Below are positions 53,162 through 62,002 of a stretch of DNA of 64,000 nt, piece by piece (position 1 is the stretch's first letter; each line of letters starts with the position of its first letter). A model generated the notes under the pieces. It made no database searches, had not been told where the DNA came from, and was given only the letters and a program-made list of their open reading frames with translations. The stretch spans positions 1 through 64,000 of the forward strand of contig JAMCVK010000026.1 in NCBI GenBank assembly GCA_023475225.1, written 5' to 3'. The position numbers and the translations under genes were made by a program. This stretch comes from Chloroflexota bacterium (GTDB lineage: Bacteria; Chloroflexota; UBA6077; FW602-bin22; JAMCVK01).

Positions 53162-53635
53162 TTAGCTCCCAGATTGACTAACAGGTACCCAGTCATATGT
53201 TCGCTTAGTTACCTTCAGATATTGGGAGGTCTCTACGCCCTTGATCCCGGGGATCGCGGCTAGTTTCTTGGTTAGGAAGTCGAGAAGGTCATCACTCGAA
53301 GTGAATAGGACAACAGCAACTATGTTGTACCTACCAGCCGAGATGCTCACAAACCTGACCTGCCTCAGCTCAGCGATTTTGTGCGCAATTTCCTCTAGGT
53401 GAGCCGGCTCCGCCTGGATGCCTACGAGCATGTTAACGTTGTAGCCCAAGTGGAAGGGATTGGTTAGAGCAGCAATGTGCATACTCCCCCGCTCGATTAA
53501 GCCTCTTATGCGTTTGCGTATGGTTGCCTCTGTGACCCCTATCTCCCGGGCCAAATCCCTGTTACTCTTCCGCCCATTTTCGCGCAGAGAGGCTATAATC
53601 TTTTGATCCAGGCCATCGATGCGTTTATTAGCCAT
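53162..53635 (-). CDS. Lrp/AsnC-family transcriptional regulator
   Basis: This protein of about 157 residues has an N-terminal HTH (RIDGLDQKIIASLRENGRKSNRDLAREIGVTEATIRKRIRGL) and a C-terminal RAM ligand-binding domain (VGIQAEPAHLEEIAHKIAELRQVRFVSISAGRYNIVAVV). ATG 53635 is the start by homology although the frame extends to 53734. There is no Shine-Dalgarno, and the -10 element ends 6 bases before the ATG, so the mRNA is probably leaderless. It is the likely regulator of the downstream importer and catabolic genes. Confidence 0.87.
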   Translation of the reverse strand: MANKRIDGLDQKIIASLRENGRKSNRDLAREIGVTEATIRKRIRGLIERGSMHIAALTNPFHLGYNVNMLVGIQAEPAHLEEIAHKIAELRQVRFVSISAGRYNIVAVVLFTSSDDLLDFLTKKLAAIPGIKGVETSQYLKVTKRTYDWVPVSQSGS

Positions 53636-53641
53636 ATCAAT

Positions 53642-53670
53642 AATATACCACTTAATTCGCAAATAGTCAA
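53642..53670 (-). promoter_or_regulatory. Promoter of the AsnC-type regulator (leaderless)
   Basis: On the minus strand TTGACT (53665-53670), a 17-base spacer and TATATT (53642-53647) lie directly before the ATG at 53635, placing the transcription start at or next to the A of ATG. Three TTGCGAA/T repeats in and upstream of this promoter (about 53656-53693) are candidate operator half-sites for autoregulation. Confidence 0.6.
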
Positions 53671-53795
53671 CATTATCGCAAAATTGGTTCGCAATTACAT
53701 ATAGTTTAGCGCGATAAATGCTATATTTCGACAATTACAGCCTGTAGGGTTTTTCAGGCCAGATTTTTATGTTAAACTTCAAGGGGAGGCAGCCA

Positions 53796-56231
53796 ATGTT
53801 TTTGCCCACATTTCTCAGCCGCATGGGACTACAAAAGAAGATCATCCTCTATGTTCTTTTGGGGATGGCTCTCAACCTCAGCTTTTTCACCTTCCTGGCC
53901 ATGCGCTCTATAAACGAGAGCATAAGCGAAATTACGCAAGGCCGCCTCACCATCGCTGAGCAAGCCGCCCGATACCTCGACCGCAACTTCCAGCAGTCCC
54001 TCGACCTGCTAGAAAGGACGGCCTCCCTTGAGCCCAGCGATCTCCATCAAGACGATGGTCCTAAATCAGCCAGGATGATGCTCAAGGACCTCTATCACTA
54101 TTCCGGCATCTTTAGCGGTGGCATCGTTCTTATTAACACCGGGGGCACAGTACTCTTGACCGAACCCTACTCCCCCCAAACAATAGGGTCGAATGTTCTA
54201 GAACTTCCCTACATCAATACCATCCTCCTTTCAGGAAGAGGTGGTATCGCCGGCCCGGTCGCCTCTCTAGTCAACCAAAGGGCGGCCCTCTCCCTTACCA
54301 CTCCTCTCCGAGATAGCGCCGGCCGCATCTCAGGGGTGATCATCGGGTACATTGACCTCACCCAGCCCAGCCTCGCCGACCTCATCCAGCCTTTAGCTCC
54401 AGGGAAGACCGGTTACGCTCAGATCATCGATATGAACGGGACTATTCTAGCCAGCACCAGTGCGGAGCGCTTGTTTGAGCGCAGCGATCACGGTGGCCGT
54501 TTCGCTGCCCTCATCAGCGAGAGGAAAACGATGGTGGGAACGTGCCACGATTGTCACCATGTCGGTGGGAATCAGGCTAGAAGTGAGGAATTGCTGGCCT
54601 TTGCCCCCTTATCTACTGTTCCCTGGGGTGTAACTATCCAACAGAGCGAAGAGGAGGCTTTCGCCCCCACCAAAAGGTTCCAGTGGCAAATGTTAGCCTT
54701 CGGCATAATTGCCCTCCTGAGCGCTATACTGCTGGCCTGGGCGACCACCCGTAGCGTGGTGCATCCCTTGAATGCCCTTACTGTAGCGGCCCATAGGATT
54801 ACCGCTGGCCAGCTCGATGGCCAGCTTACAGTAGGAGGAGCTGATGAGATTGGGAGGCTGAGCCGTGCCTTCGAGGAAATGAGAGGGAGATTGAAGAGGT
54901 CCCGGGAAGAAATAGAGGCATGGAATAGGGAGCTGGAAAATAGAGTGAAGCAGCGAACAAGAGAGCTGGCCGCCTTATTGGAGATCGCTATGACGTTGAC
55001 CACCAGCTTTGATCTGGAAACCCTCTTCGCCAAGGTGTTAGAGAGGGCTGTAGACGCCTTCGACGTCGCCGACGCAGGAGCCCTTTTCCTGTATGATCCA
55101 GAAAAGGAGGCCTTGGTAGCTAAGTCCTCTCTTGGCTATCAAGTGGAGCCACTCTCTCAAGCAAGATTGAAGCCGGGCGAGGCCATCGTAGGTAAGACCT
55201 TTCAGGCCGGACAGGCTATGCTTTACTGTACCCCTCGGGATGTGGCCCTCGCCATCGAAAACATGAGCAGCGAAAACCAAATCCTTTTTGAAAGAGCACG
55301 AACCGGTTTACGCCAGCCACAAAGCGCCATATGCGCCCCCCTGCAAGCCCACGACGGCAGCAGTGGGTGCCTTCTCCTGATCAATTTGAGACAGCCGGGT
55401 GCCTTCCAGCCGGAAGACCTGCAACTGTTACAGGCTATAGCGGCCCACATCGCTATCGTCCTGGAGAACGCTCGCTTACTCAAGGAAGCTAGTCAAGCCA
55501 AAGCTTGGGAGGAGGCTGACCGATTAAAATCGGAGTTTCTAATGGCCATCTCTCATGATCTGCTCACTCCCCTTACCTCAATCAAGGCCTCGACCGATCT
55601 CCTCCTGGCAGAGAAAGCGGATGGCTTCAGCGAAGCCGAGGCCAAGTTGCTGCATAACATCAGCCGCAACACCGAACGTTTGAAGGGGCTGGTGGCCGAC
55701 CTGCTCGATATGGCCTGGCTGCAAAGCCGACAGGTAAATCTAAGGCTGGAGCCTCTCGATCTCAAACAAGTCATTGGCGATGTGAGTGAACTTTTCAAGC
55801 CGCTTATGGTCGCCAAGGAGCAAACCCTGGATCTTGCACTGTCCCTCACCCTTCTGCCAGTTAGGGCCGATCGACGCAGGGTAGAACAGATTCTGACCAA
55901 CCTTCTCTCCAACGCCCACAGGTACACCCCCAGGGGTGGATCCATTCGTATTGCGGCCCACGCCGGGGATGGGGACATCATAGTTCAGGTCAGCGATACT
56001 GGCCCAGGTATCCCTCTAGCTGAGCGAGAGCACATCTTTATGAAGTTTTATCGCGGTCGGCGGGCCAAGACCGCTCCACGCGGCGGAACGGGCTTGGGAC
56101 TCTCCATCGCCAAGGCCATCGTGGAGCTGCATGGGGGCAGGATATGGCTGGGGGATGAGACAGAGCAAGGCACCACCATTTTCTTCACCTTACCGCAAGG
56201 AGGAGACGATGAAAGTCCTGGTAGTCGATGA
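53796..56231 (+). CDS. Sensor histidine kinase with extracytoplasmic CXXCH (haem c) motif, HAMP and GAF
   Basis: The 811-residue kinase has a first membrane helix at about 15-35 and a Cache-like extracytoplasmic domain at 40-295. CHDCH (residues 250-254) is a c-type haem motif in this outside domain. A second helix follows at 299-317, then HAMP (318-370), coiled coil, GAF (395-565), HisKA with FLMAISHDLLTPL (phospho-His 587) and HATPase (TGPGIP, GGTGLGLSIAK). ATG 53796 is chosen with AGGGGAGG 6 bases upstream; the frame begins 9 codons earlier. The overlapping OmpR-type regulator gene is its partner. Covalent haem would let it sense redox potential, NO, CO or O2; that is inference. Confidence 0.9.
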   Translation: MFLPTFLSRMGLQKKIILYVLLGMALNLSFFTFLAMRSINESISEITQGRLTIAEQAARYLDRNFQQSLDLLERTASLEPSDLHQDDGPKSARMMLKDLYHYSGIFSGGIVLINTGGTVLLTEPYSPQTIGSNVLELPYINTILLSGRGGIAGPVASLVNQRAALSLTTPLRDSAGRISGVIIGYIDLTQPSLADLIQPLAPGKTGYAQIIDMNGTILASTSAERLFERSDHGGRFAALISERKTMVGTCHDCHHVGGNQARSEELLAFAPLSTVPWGVTIQQSEEEAFAPTKRFQWQMLAFGIIALLSAILLAWATTRSVVHPLNALTVAAHRITAGQLDGQLTVGGADEIGRLSRAFEEMRGRLKRSREEIEAWNRELENRVKQRTRELAALLEIAMTLTTSFDLETLFAKVLERAVDAFDVADAGALFLYDPEKEALVAKSSLGYQVEPLSQARLKPGEAIVGKTFQAGQAMLYCTPRDVALAIENMSSENQILFERARTGLRQPQSAICAPLQAHDGSSGCLLLINLRQPGAFQPEDLQLLQAIAAHIAIVLENARLLKEASQAKAWEEADRLKSEFLMAISHDLLTPLTSIKASTDLLLAEKADGFSEAEAKLLHNISRNTERLKGLVADLLDMAWLQSRQVNLRLEPLDLKQVIGDVSELFKPLMVAKEQTLDLALSLTLLPVRADRRRVEQILTNLLSNAHRYTPRGGSIRIAAHAGDGDIIVQVSDTGPGIPLAEREHIFMKFYRGRRAKTAPRGGTGLGLSIAKAIVELHGGRIWLGDETEQGTTIFFTLPQGGDDESPGSR

Positions 56232-56901
56232 TGAACCTGACGTAGTTGAGGTGGTTACACTGACCTTCAAGCTGCACTGGCCGGATTGCCAGGTTATAGC
56301 GGCCCATAGCGGCGAGTCTGCCTTAGACCTGTTTTGTGTCGAATGCCCAGATGTAGTGATCCTCGATATTGGGCTGCCAGGAATGAACGGCTTTGAGGTC
56401 TGCCGTCGTCTTCGCCAAATATCCGATATTCCTATATTGATGCTCACCGTAAGGGGCGAAGAATTGAACAAGGTGAAGGGCTTAGAGATCGGGGCCGACG
56501 ATTACATAACAAAGCCTTTCAGTCCGTTGGAGCTGCTGGCACGGGTGAGGGCTGTGCTTCGCCGCGCTGAGATGCCTCTTCCACTGACCGCTGCCCCCGA
56601 TTTCAGCAGCGGCGACTTGACGATCAACTTTGCTTCTCACGAGGTAACCCTCCGGGGGAAGCCAGTGAAACTTACGGCCATCGAATATAGTTTGTTGTTT
56701 CATCTGGTGCGCAATGCAGGACGCATCCTCCCCTACGGTACTTTGCTGACCAAGGTCTGGGGTTATGGCTATCGGGATGAGACGGATACCCTGAAGGTGC
56801 ATATCGCCCGCTTGCGCGAAAAGATTGAGGACGATCCACACGATCCCAAATACATCCGAACAGCCCGAGGGATCGGCTACCAATTTTGTAAAATCCCCTA
56901 A
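56209..56901 (+). CDS. OmpR/PhoB-family response regulator
   Basis: This 230-residue regulator has receiver motifs VVDDEPD, VILDIGLPG (phospho-Asp), MLTVRG and DDYITKPFS (Lys), then a winged-helix DNA-binding domain with LTAIEYSLLFHLVRNAG and VHIARLREKIEDDP. ATG 56209 has AAGGAGGAG upstream and overlaps the kinase gene by 23 bases. Family members bind tandem repeats spaced 10-11 bases; such an array lies 98 bases downstream, before hdrC. Confidence 0.92.
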   Translation: MKVLVVDDEPDVVEVVTLTFKLHWPDCQVIAAHSGESALDLFCVECPDVVILDIGLPGMNGFEVCRRLRQISDIPILMLTVRGEELNKVKGLEIGADDYITKPFSPLELLARVRAVLRRAEMPLPLTAAPDFSSGDLTINFASHEVTLRGKPVKLTAIEYSLLFHLVRNAGRILPYGTLLTKVWGYGYRDETDTLKVHIARLREKIEDDPHDPKYIRTARGIGYQFCKIP

Positions 56902-56998
56902 TGCCCCCTTTCCCCAGTCGACTCCCTCCTACGGTGGCCATAAACCCTTCCCACAACAGCCCCCGGCGATAGTCAGGTTTTTCTTAGAGCGAAATTTG

Positions 56999-57051
56999 TT
57001 ACCAATCCTTAACCTTTATTAACCCCAAATGTTACTTTCATATGCTATCTT
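56999..57051 (+). promoter_or_regulatory. OmpR-type binding repeats and promoter upstream of hdrC
   Basis: TTACC (56999-57003), TTAACC (57009-57014) and TTAACC (57019-57024) repeat with an exact 10-base period, followed by TTACTT at 57032. TGC-TATCTT (TATCTT at 57046-57051) is an extended -10. The repeats occupy the -35 region, as in PhoB-type activated promoters. The adjacent OmpR-family regulator is the obvious candidate binder. Confidence 0.55.
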
Positions 57052-57124
57052 GTAAGAGAAGGATGGCGCGTCCCCATACAGTAAGACCTTGATGATAGGG
57101 GAAAAGCCCCGAAGGAGTTGGGCG

Positions 57125-57700
57125 ATGAATCTACAAACCTTCGAGCTAGAGAGGGAGATGCTCGATCACCACTTCGCCGAAACGGTTACGCCGGATCGGG
57201 AGAAGCTGCTCACCTGCATCCAATGCGGCACCTGTACCGCCTCTTGCCCAACCGCTTATGCGATGGATTATACCCCTCGTCAGTTATGGAGGCTGATTCA
57301 GGTGGGGATGAGGGAGGCTGTACTCAACAGCACCACTTTTTGGCTGTGTACCTCCTGCTATTCCTGCACCATTCGCTGCCCCCGGGGGATCGCCTTGACC
57401 GAGACGATGAGCAGCCTGAAACGGTTAGCCATGGCTGAGGGGATCAGGGGACGGGAGAGGATAGCCCGTTTCTACAAAGCTTTTGTGGAAACGATACGCC
57501 GACACGGTCGTATGCACGAAGTAGAATTCATAGCTATCTATCTGGGGAGAAAAGATCCCTTCTCTCTGTTGGAGCGGGCACCTCTGGGGTTGGCCCTTTG
57601 GCGTAAGGGTAAGTTATCCTTGATCCCTATCGAAATGAAAAGGAAGAACGACCTGGCAATCCTTTTCCGTAAGGTCGCCGAGCTGGAGGGACAAAAATGA
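57125..57700 (+). CDS. hdrC: Heterodisulfide reductase subunit C-like protein
   Basis: This 191-residue iron-sulfur protein has two [4Fe-4S] motifs, CIQCGTCTASCP and CTSCYSCTIRCP, in an all-helical frame, as in HdrC. It passes electrons between HdrA and HdrB. ATG 57125 has GAAGGAG 7 bases upstream; the frame opens 12 codons earlier. Its stop overlaps the hdrB ATG (ATGA). Confidence 0.93.
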   Translation: MNLQTFELEREMLDHHFAETVTPDREKLLTCIQCGTCTASCPTAYAMDYTPRQLWRLIQVGMREAVLNSTTFWLCTSCYSCTIRCPRGIALTETMSSLKRLAMAEGIRGRERIARFYKAFVETIRRHGRMHEVEFIAIYLGRKDPFSLLERAPLGLALWRKGKLSLIPIEMKRKNDLAILFRKVAELEGQK

Positions 57701-58605
57701 AATACTCCTACTTTCCTGGCTGCTCGCTACAGGTTATGGCCAGCGAGTACAACACTTCGGCTAGAGCGGTGATGCGCGAACTGGATGTTGAACTGAAGGA
57801 GCTGGAGGATTGGAACTGCTGCGGAGCCACCAACGTTGAGGCTGTCAGTTATCTGCTTTCCATCGCCCTGCCCGCCCGCAACCTGGCTCTGGCTGAGGCG
57901 AAGGGGTATGAACTGGTGGCCACGTGCAGCTCCTGCTTTCTGAATCTCTTTCGGGTCAAGGAGCACATTCGGCGTGATCCCACTTTGCAGCAGAAACTGG
58001 ATATTATCCTGGGCGCTATGAAACTGCACTATGCCGGGACGGTACGGGTGCGTCATCTGCTGGATGTCCTGGTTAACGACATAGGACTGGAAAAGATAGC
58101 CAAAAGGATGCGACGAAAGCTTACGGGACTAAGAGTAGTCCCTTATTATGGCTGCCAGATCGTCCGCCCTTATGCCGAATTCGATGGCCCTGATCTTCCG
58201 GTGACAATGGATCGGCTTATCATCGCCCTGGGGGCGGAAGTTGTGCCTTACCTCTTAAAAACGAAGTGTTGCGGCGGCGCCTTGACCACGACGCGCAAGG
58301 AGATCGGTTTGAAGTTGATCGGCGACCTTCTGCTTCCGGCCGTAGGCACCGACTGTGTCATCACGGTCTGTCCTCTTTGTCAATTGAATCTGGATGCCTT
58401 CCAGTCTCAAGCAGCGGCCAAGCTCAAGGTCTCATTCAACATCCCCATCCTATACTTCACCCAGCTCATCGGTTTGGCCTTCGGCCTGGGAGAGGAGGAT
58501 CTGCAACTTGCCCATAACATCGTCTCTGTGGACAGGCTGTTGACCAAGCTGAAAGCGAGCCGCTCCCCCGCCTTCCAGGGAGCCGATCTCGCCGCCAGTC
58601 CTTAA
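57697..58605 (+). CDS. hdrB: Heterodisulfide reductase subunit B-like protein
   Basis: This 302-residue CCG-domain protein has two cysteine-rich modules: PGCSLQ, WNCCGATN and CSSCFLN in the first; YYGCQIV, TKCCGGA and CPLCQLN in the second. In methanogens these hold two non-cubane [4Fe-4S] clusters that cleave CoM-S-S-CoB. In this bacterium the disulfide substrate is unknown. It is directly coupled to hdrC and followed by hdrA. Confidence 0.93.
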   Translation: MKYSYFPGCSLQVMASEYNTSARAVMRELDVELKELEDWNCCGATNVEAVSYLLSIALPARNLALAEAKGYELVATCSSCFLNLFRVKEHIRRDPTLQQKLDIILGAMKLHYAGTVRVRHLLDVLVNDIGLEKIAKRMRRKLTGLRVVPYYGCQIVRPYAEFDGPDLPVTMDRLIIALGAEVVPYLLKTKCCGGALTTTRKEIGLKLIGDLLLPAVGTDCVITVCPLCQLNLDAFQSQAAAKLKVSFNIPILYFTQLIGLAFGLGEEDLQLAHNIVSVDRLLTKLKASRSPAFQGADLAASP

Positions 58606-58624
58606 AGAGGAGGTATAGACGGTT

Positions 58625-61600
58625 ATGCGTAAGGCAAAGGTAGGCGTTTATATCTGTCACTGCGGCACCAATATTGCCGGGACGGTCGCTGTAACTGACG
58701 CAGCCCAGTTCGCTGCTAGGTTGGACAACGTCGTGGTGGCTCGTGACTATAGATATATGTGCTCGAGCACTGGACAGGAGATAATTAAGCAAGACATTAA
58801 AGATTTAGGGCTAGAACGAGTCGTTGTCGCTGCCTGTTCTCCCCTGATGCATGAGTTCACCTTCAGGGCCGTCATCGCCGAAGCCGGGCTTAACCCCTAT
58901 TTCCTGGGCATCGCTAATATTCGGGAACAGTGTTCCTGGATCACGCACGACGTGGGCATGGCCACACAAAAGGCCAAGCAACTGATTCGTGCCGCTGTAG
59001 CACGCGTGGTCTGGCAGGAACCGCTAGAGGAGAGAGAGGTCGAGGTAGAACCGGCCGCGCTGGTGGTAGGGGGTGGCATCGCTGGCATCCAGGCCGCCCT
59101 GAGCATTGCTACGCCTGGCTATAAAGTGTATCTGGTGGAGCAAGAGTCCTCCATCGGAGGGCGCATGGCCCAGCTAGACAAGACCTTCCCCACCCTTGAT
59201 TGCTCCGCCTGTATCCTGACCCCGAAGATGGTGAACCTGGCCAGAGAGAAAAATATCGAGCTCCTGACCTGTAGCGAGGTCGTAGCGGTGACAGGATACG
59301 TGGGAAACTTCGAGGTCAAGGTCAAAAAGAACCCTCGCTATGTGGACCTGGAGAAATGTACTGGCTGTGGAGAGTGCGTCTCGCCTTGTCCGGTAGAGGT
59401 GCCACACCATTTTGACCACGGTTTGGGGCAAAGGAAAGCCATCTACCGTCTGTTCCCCCAAGCTGTACCCGGCGCCTATATCATTCAAAAGGAGGGTATA
59501 CCACCCTGTCGCGCTGCTTGCCCGGCAGAGGTGAATGCCCAGGGCTATGTGGCTCTTATCGGTCAGGGCAAGATTAAGGAGGCCCTCGATCTGATCCGGC
59601 GGGACAATCCCTTTCCAGCCGTCTGCGGGCGGGTGTGCCATCATCCCTGTGAGGATAAATGTACCAGGAGAGAGGCGGATGAACCCATTGCCATCTGTGC
59701 CCTCAAACGCTTCGTCACCGACCATACCGATGGACGTTCCGTCCCCTTAGAGAGGACTAAGGCAGAGAGGGTGGCCGTCATCGGGGCAGGACCAGCAGGA
59801 CTATCGGCCGCCTATCATCTCCTCCAAAAGGGCTATGGCGTCACTGTCTTTGAAGCCCTGCCCCTGGCGGGAGGCATGCTGGCTACGAGCATCCCGCCCT
59901 ATCGTCTGCCTAAGGAGATATTGGCGAAAGAGATCGCCTATATCGAGGGCTTAGGGGCAGAGATCAGGACCAACAGCCCTATCGGCCGGGAGGTGAAGCT
60001 TTCCAGTCTCTTCGAACAGGGCTATAGTGCGATCTTCATCGCTGTCGGTGCCCAGAGAAGCCAGCGCCTCGCTATCGCTGGCGAGAACCTGAACGGGGTC
60101 TTTGACGGCCTAACCTTTCTCAGGGAGGTGAATCTGGGGAAACAGATTGATCTGACCGGGCAGAGGGTGGGCGTTATCGGCGGGGGCAATACGGCTATAG
60201 ATGCTGCTCGTTCTGCCCTTCGCCTGGGGGCGAAGGAGGTGGCCATCATCTACCGCCGCACCCAAGAGGAGATGCCAGCGCTCAGAGAAGAGGTTGTGGA
60301 GGCAGTAAAAGAGGGGGTACAATTTCATATTCTAGCTGCCCCAACGAAGGTGTTGGGGCAGAACGGGAAGGTGGTGGGGATAGAATGCCTCCGCATGGCC
60401 CTGGGCGAGATAGACGAAAGCGGCCGGCGACGGCCGATACCCATCCCAGGTTCTGAGTTCACCCTGGGAATGGATACCCTCATTATAGCCATCGGTCAAT
60501 CGCCTGACCTATCCTTCCTGGATATGGACCTGGCCACTACCCCACAGGGGACCATCACCGTGGATCCCCAGACCCTGGCCACCAATGTGCCTGGCATCTT
60601 CGCCGGTGGTGACGTGGTGAGCGGCCCGGCGACGGTGATCGAGGCCATCGCTGCTGGGAAGAGGGCCGCAGAGTCTATAGACAGATACCTGAGTCTGGAA
60701 GATCTAATAGAAGGGCGGGTCTTTGAGATCCCAGCTGAGAAGATCGTCAAGAAGAAGGTAACAGAGGAGATCGAGTGTAAGCCAAGAGCCCAGATAGCCG
60801 AGCTGAGCCTCAAAGAGAGAGTCCATAATTTCCAGGAAACCACCCTGGGGCTCAGTCAGGAGGTGGCCCTCAAGGAGGCCGGACGATGCCTGAATTGTGC
60901 TGTATGCGCAGAGTGTCTCCAGTGTGAGGCCGTTTGCGGTCCGAAGGCGATAGCCCACGATATGAAGGAAGAGTATGTTGACCTGAAAGTGGGAACGATC
61001 ATCCTGGCTACCGGCCATGACTTCTTCGATCCACGCGTCCTACCTCAATACAACTATGGGCGTTTCCCTAACATCATCGATAGCATGGCCTTTGAGCGAA
61101 TGTGCAGTGCCTCCGGCCCCACCGGAGGGAACATTGTCCTGTCCAACGGCGAAGTACCCAAGAGTGTGGCCTTCATCCACTGCGTGGGATGTCGTGACTC
61201 CCACGCTCTCCCCTACTGTTCCAGGCTCTGCTGCATGCATGCCATGAAGCAGGCCCATCTGGTGAAAGAAAAGACAGGCGCCGATGTCTATGAGCTGTAC
61301 ATAGACATCCGGGCTGGGGGTAAGGGATATGAGGAGTTTTATGAACGGGTGCAGCGGGAGGGAGTGATTTTCATCCGCGGCAGAGGAGCTGAAGTAGTCC
61401 AGCAGGATGGACACCTGGTAGTGAAAGCCGAAGATACCGGCCTAGGACGACCATTGATTCTGCGCGTTGATCTGGTAGTCTTAGTAGTTGGTCTGATCCA
61501 TCGGGCTGATACAGCGCAGGTGGCCAGGATCTTCCGTGTGTCGCGTGATAAGGATGGCTTCTTCATGGAAGCACATCCCAAATTGCGCCCCTTCCACACC

Positions 61601-61987
61601 AATACCGACGGTATCTTCCTCGCTGGCACCTGCCAAAGCCCAAAGGATATACCCGATACTGTAGCTCACGCCAACGCCGCTGCGGCGGAAGCCCTTTCCC
61701 TCCTGGGTCGTGGTCGGGTGCTTATCGAGCCACTAGTGGCCGAGATCAACGCCGAGATTTGCAGTGGTTGCAAGACCTGTCTGGAACTGTGTGCTTATTC
61801 GGCCATCACCTTCGACGAGGAAAAGAGGATCTCTCAAGTCAATACGGCCTTATGTAGAGGTTGCGGCACGTGTGCAGCAGCTTGCCCATCCGGGGCCATC
61901 ACGGCTAGCCATTTCACCGATCAACAGATTCTGGCCGAGATAGAGGCCTTGTTGATGGAAAGTGAACCGGTTTCGATCGCCACTTAG
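58625..61987 (+). CDS. hdrA: HdrA-type flavoprotein with an inserted GltD/NfnB-like flavoprotein module
   Basis: This is a 1120-residue fusion. Residues 1-260 are HdrA N-terminus: CHCGTNIAG, the FAD motif VVGGGIAGIQAA (147-158), LDCSACILTP and a ferredoxin CTGCGECVSPCP. Residues about 285-690 form an inserted GltD/NfnB-like module with its own Fe-S motifs (CRAACP, CGRVC, CEDKC), FAD motif VIGAGPAGLSAA and NAD(P)-type VIGGGNTAIDAARSAL. HdrA then resumes with CLNCAVCAECLQC, HCVGCRD and a C-terminal 2x[4Fe-4S] ferredoxin (CSGCKTCLELC, CRGCGTCAAACP). Two FAD sites suggest electron bifurcation with NAD(P)H as an extra partner. Substrates are inferred. Confidence 0.93.
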   Translation: MRKAKVGVYICHCGTNIAGTVAVTDAAQFAARLDNVVVARDYRYMCSSTGQEIIKQDIKDLGLERVVVAACSPLMHEFTFRAVIAEAGLNPYFLGIANIREQCSWITHDVGMATQKAKQLIRAAVARVVWQEPLEEREVEVEPAALVVGGGIAGIQAALSIATPGYKVYLVEQESSIGGRMAQLDKTFPTLDCSACILTPKMVNLAREKNIELLTCSEVVAVTGYVGNFEVKVKKNPRYVDLEKCTGCGECVSPCPVEVPHHFDHGLGQRKAIYRLFPQAVPGAYIIQKEGIPPCRAACPAEVNAQGYVALIGQGKIKEALDLIRRDNPFPAVCGRVCHHPCEDKCTRREADEPIAICALKRFVTDHTDGRSVPLERTKAERVAVIGAGPAGLSAAYHLLQKGYGVTVFEALPLAGGMLATSIPPYRLPKEILAKEIAYIEGLGAEIRTNSPIGREVKLSSLFEQGYSAIFIAVGAQRSQRLAIAGENLNGVFDGLTFLREVNLGKQIDLTGQRVGVIGGGNTAIDAARSALRLGAKEVAIIYRRTQEEMPALREEVVEAVKEGVQFHILAAPTKVLGQNGKVVGIECLRMALGEIDESGRRRPIPIPGSEFTLGMDTLIIAIGQSPDLSFLDMDLATTPQGTITVDPQTLATNVPGIFAGGDVVSGPATVIEAIAAGKRAAESIDRYLSLEDLIEGRVFEIPAEKIVKKKVTEEIECKPRAQIAELSLKERVHNFQETTLGLSQEVALKEAGRCLNCAVCAECLQCEAVCGPKAIAHDMKEEYVDLKVGTIILATGHDFFDPRVLPQYNYGRFPNIIDSMAFERMCSASGPTGGNIVLSNGEVPKSVAFIHCVGCRDSHALPYCSRLCCMHAMKQAHLVKEKTGADVYELYIDIRAGGKGYEEFYERVQREGVIFIRGRGAEVVQQDGHLVVKAEDTGLGRPLILRVDLVVLVVGLIHRADTAQVARIFRVSRDKDGFFMEAHPKLRPFHTNTDGIFLAGTCQSPKDIPDTVAHANAAAAEALSLLGRGRVLIEPLVAEINAEICSGCKTCLELCAYSAITFDEEKRISQVNTALCRGCGTCAAACPSGAITASHFTDQQILAEIEALLMESEPVSIAT

Positions 61988-62002
61988 AGGAGGTGTGCCC
62001 TT

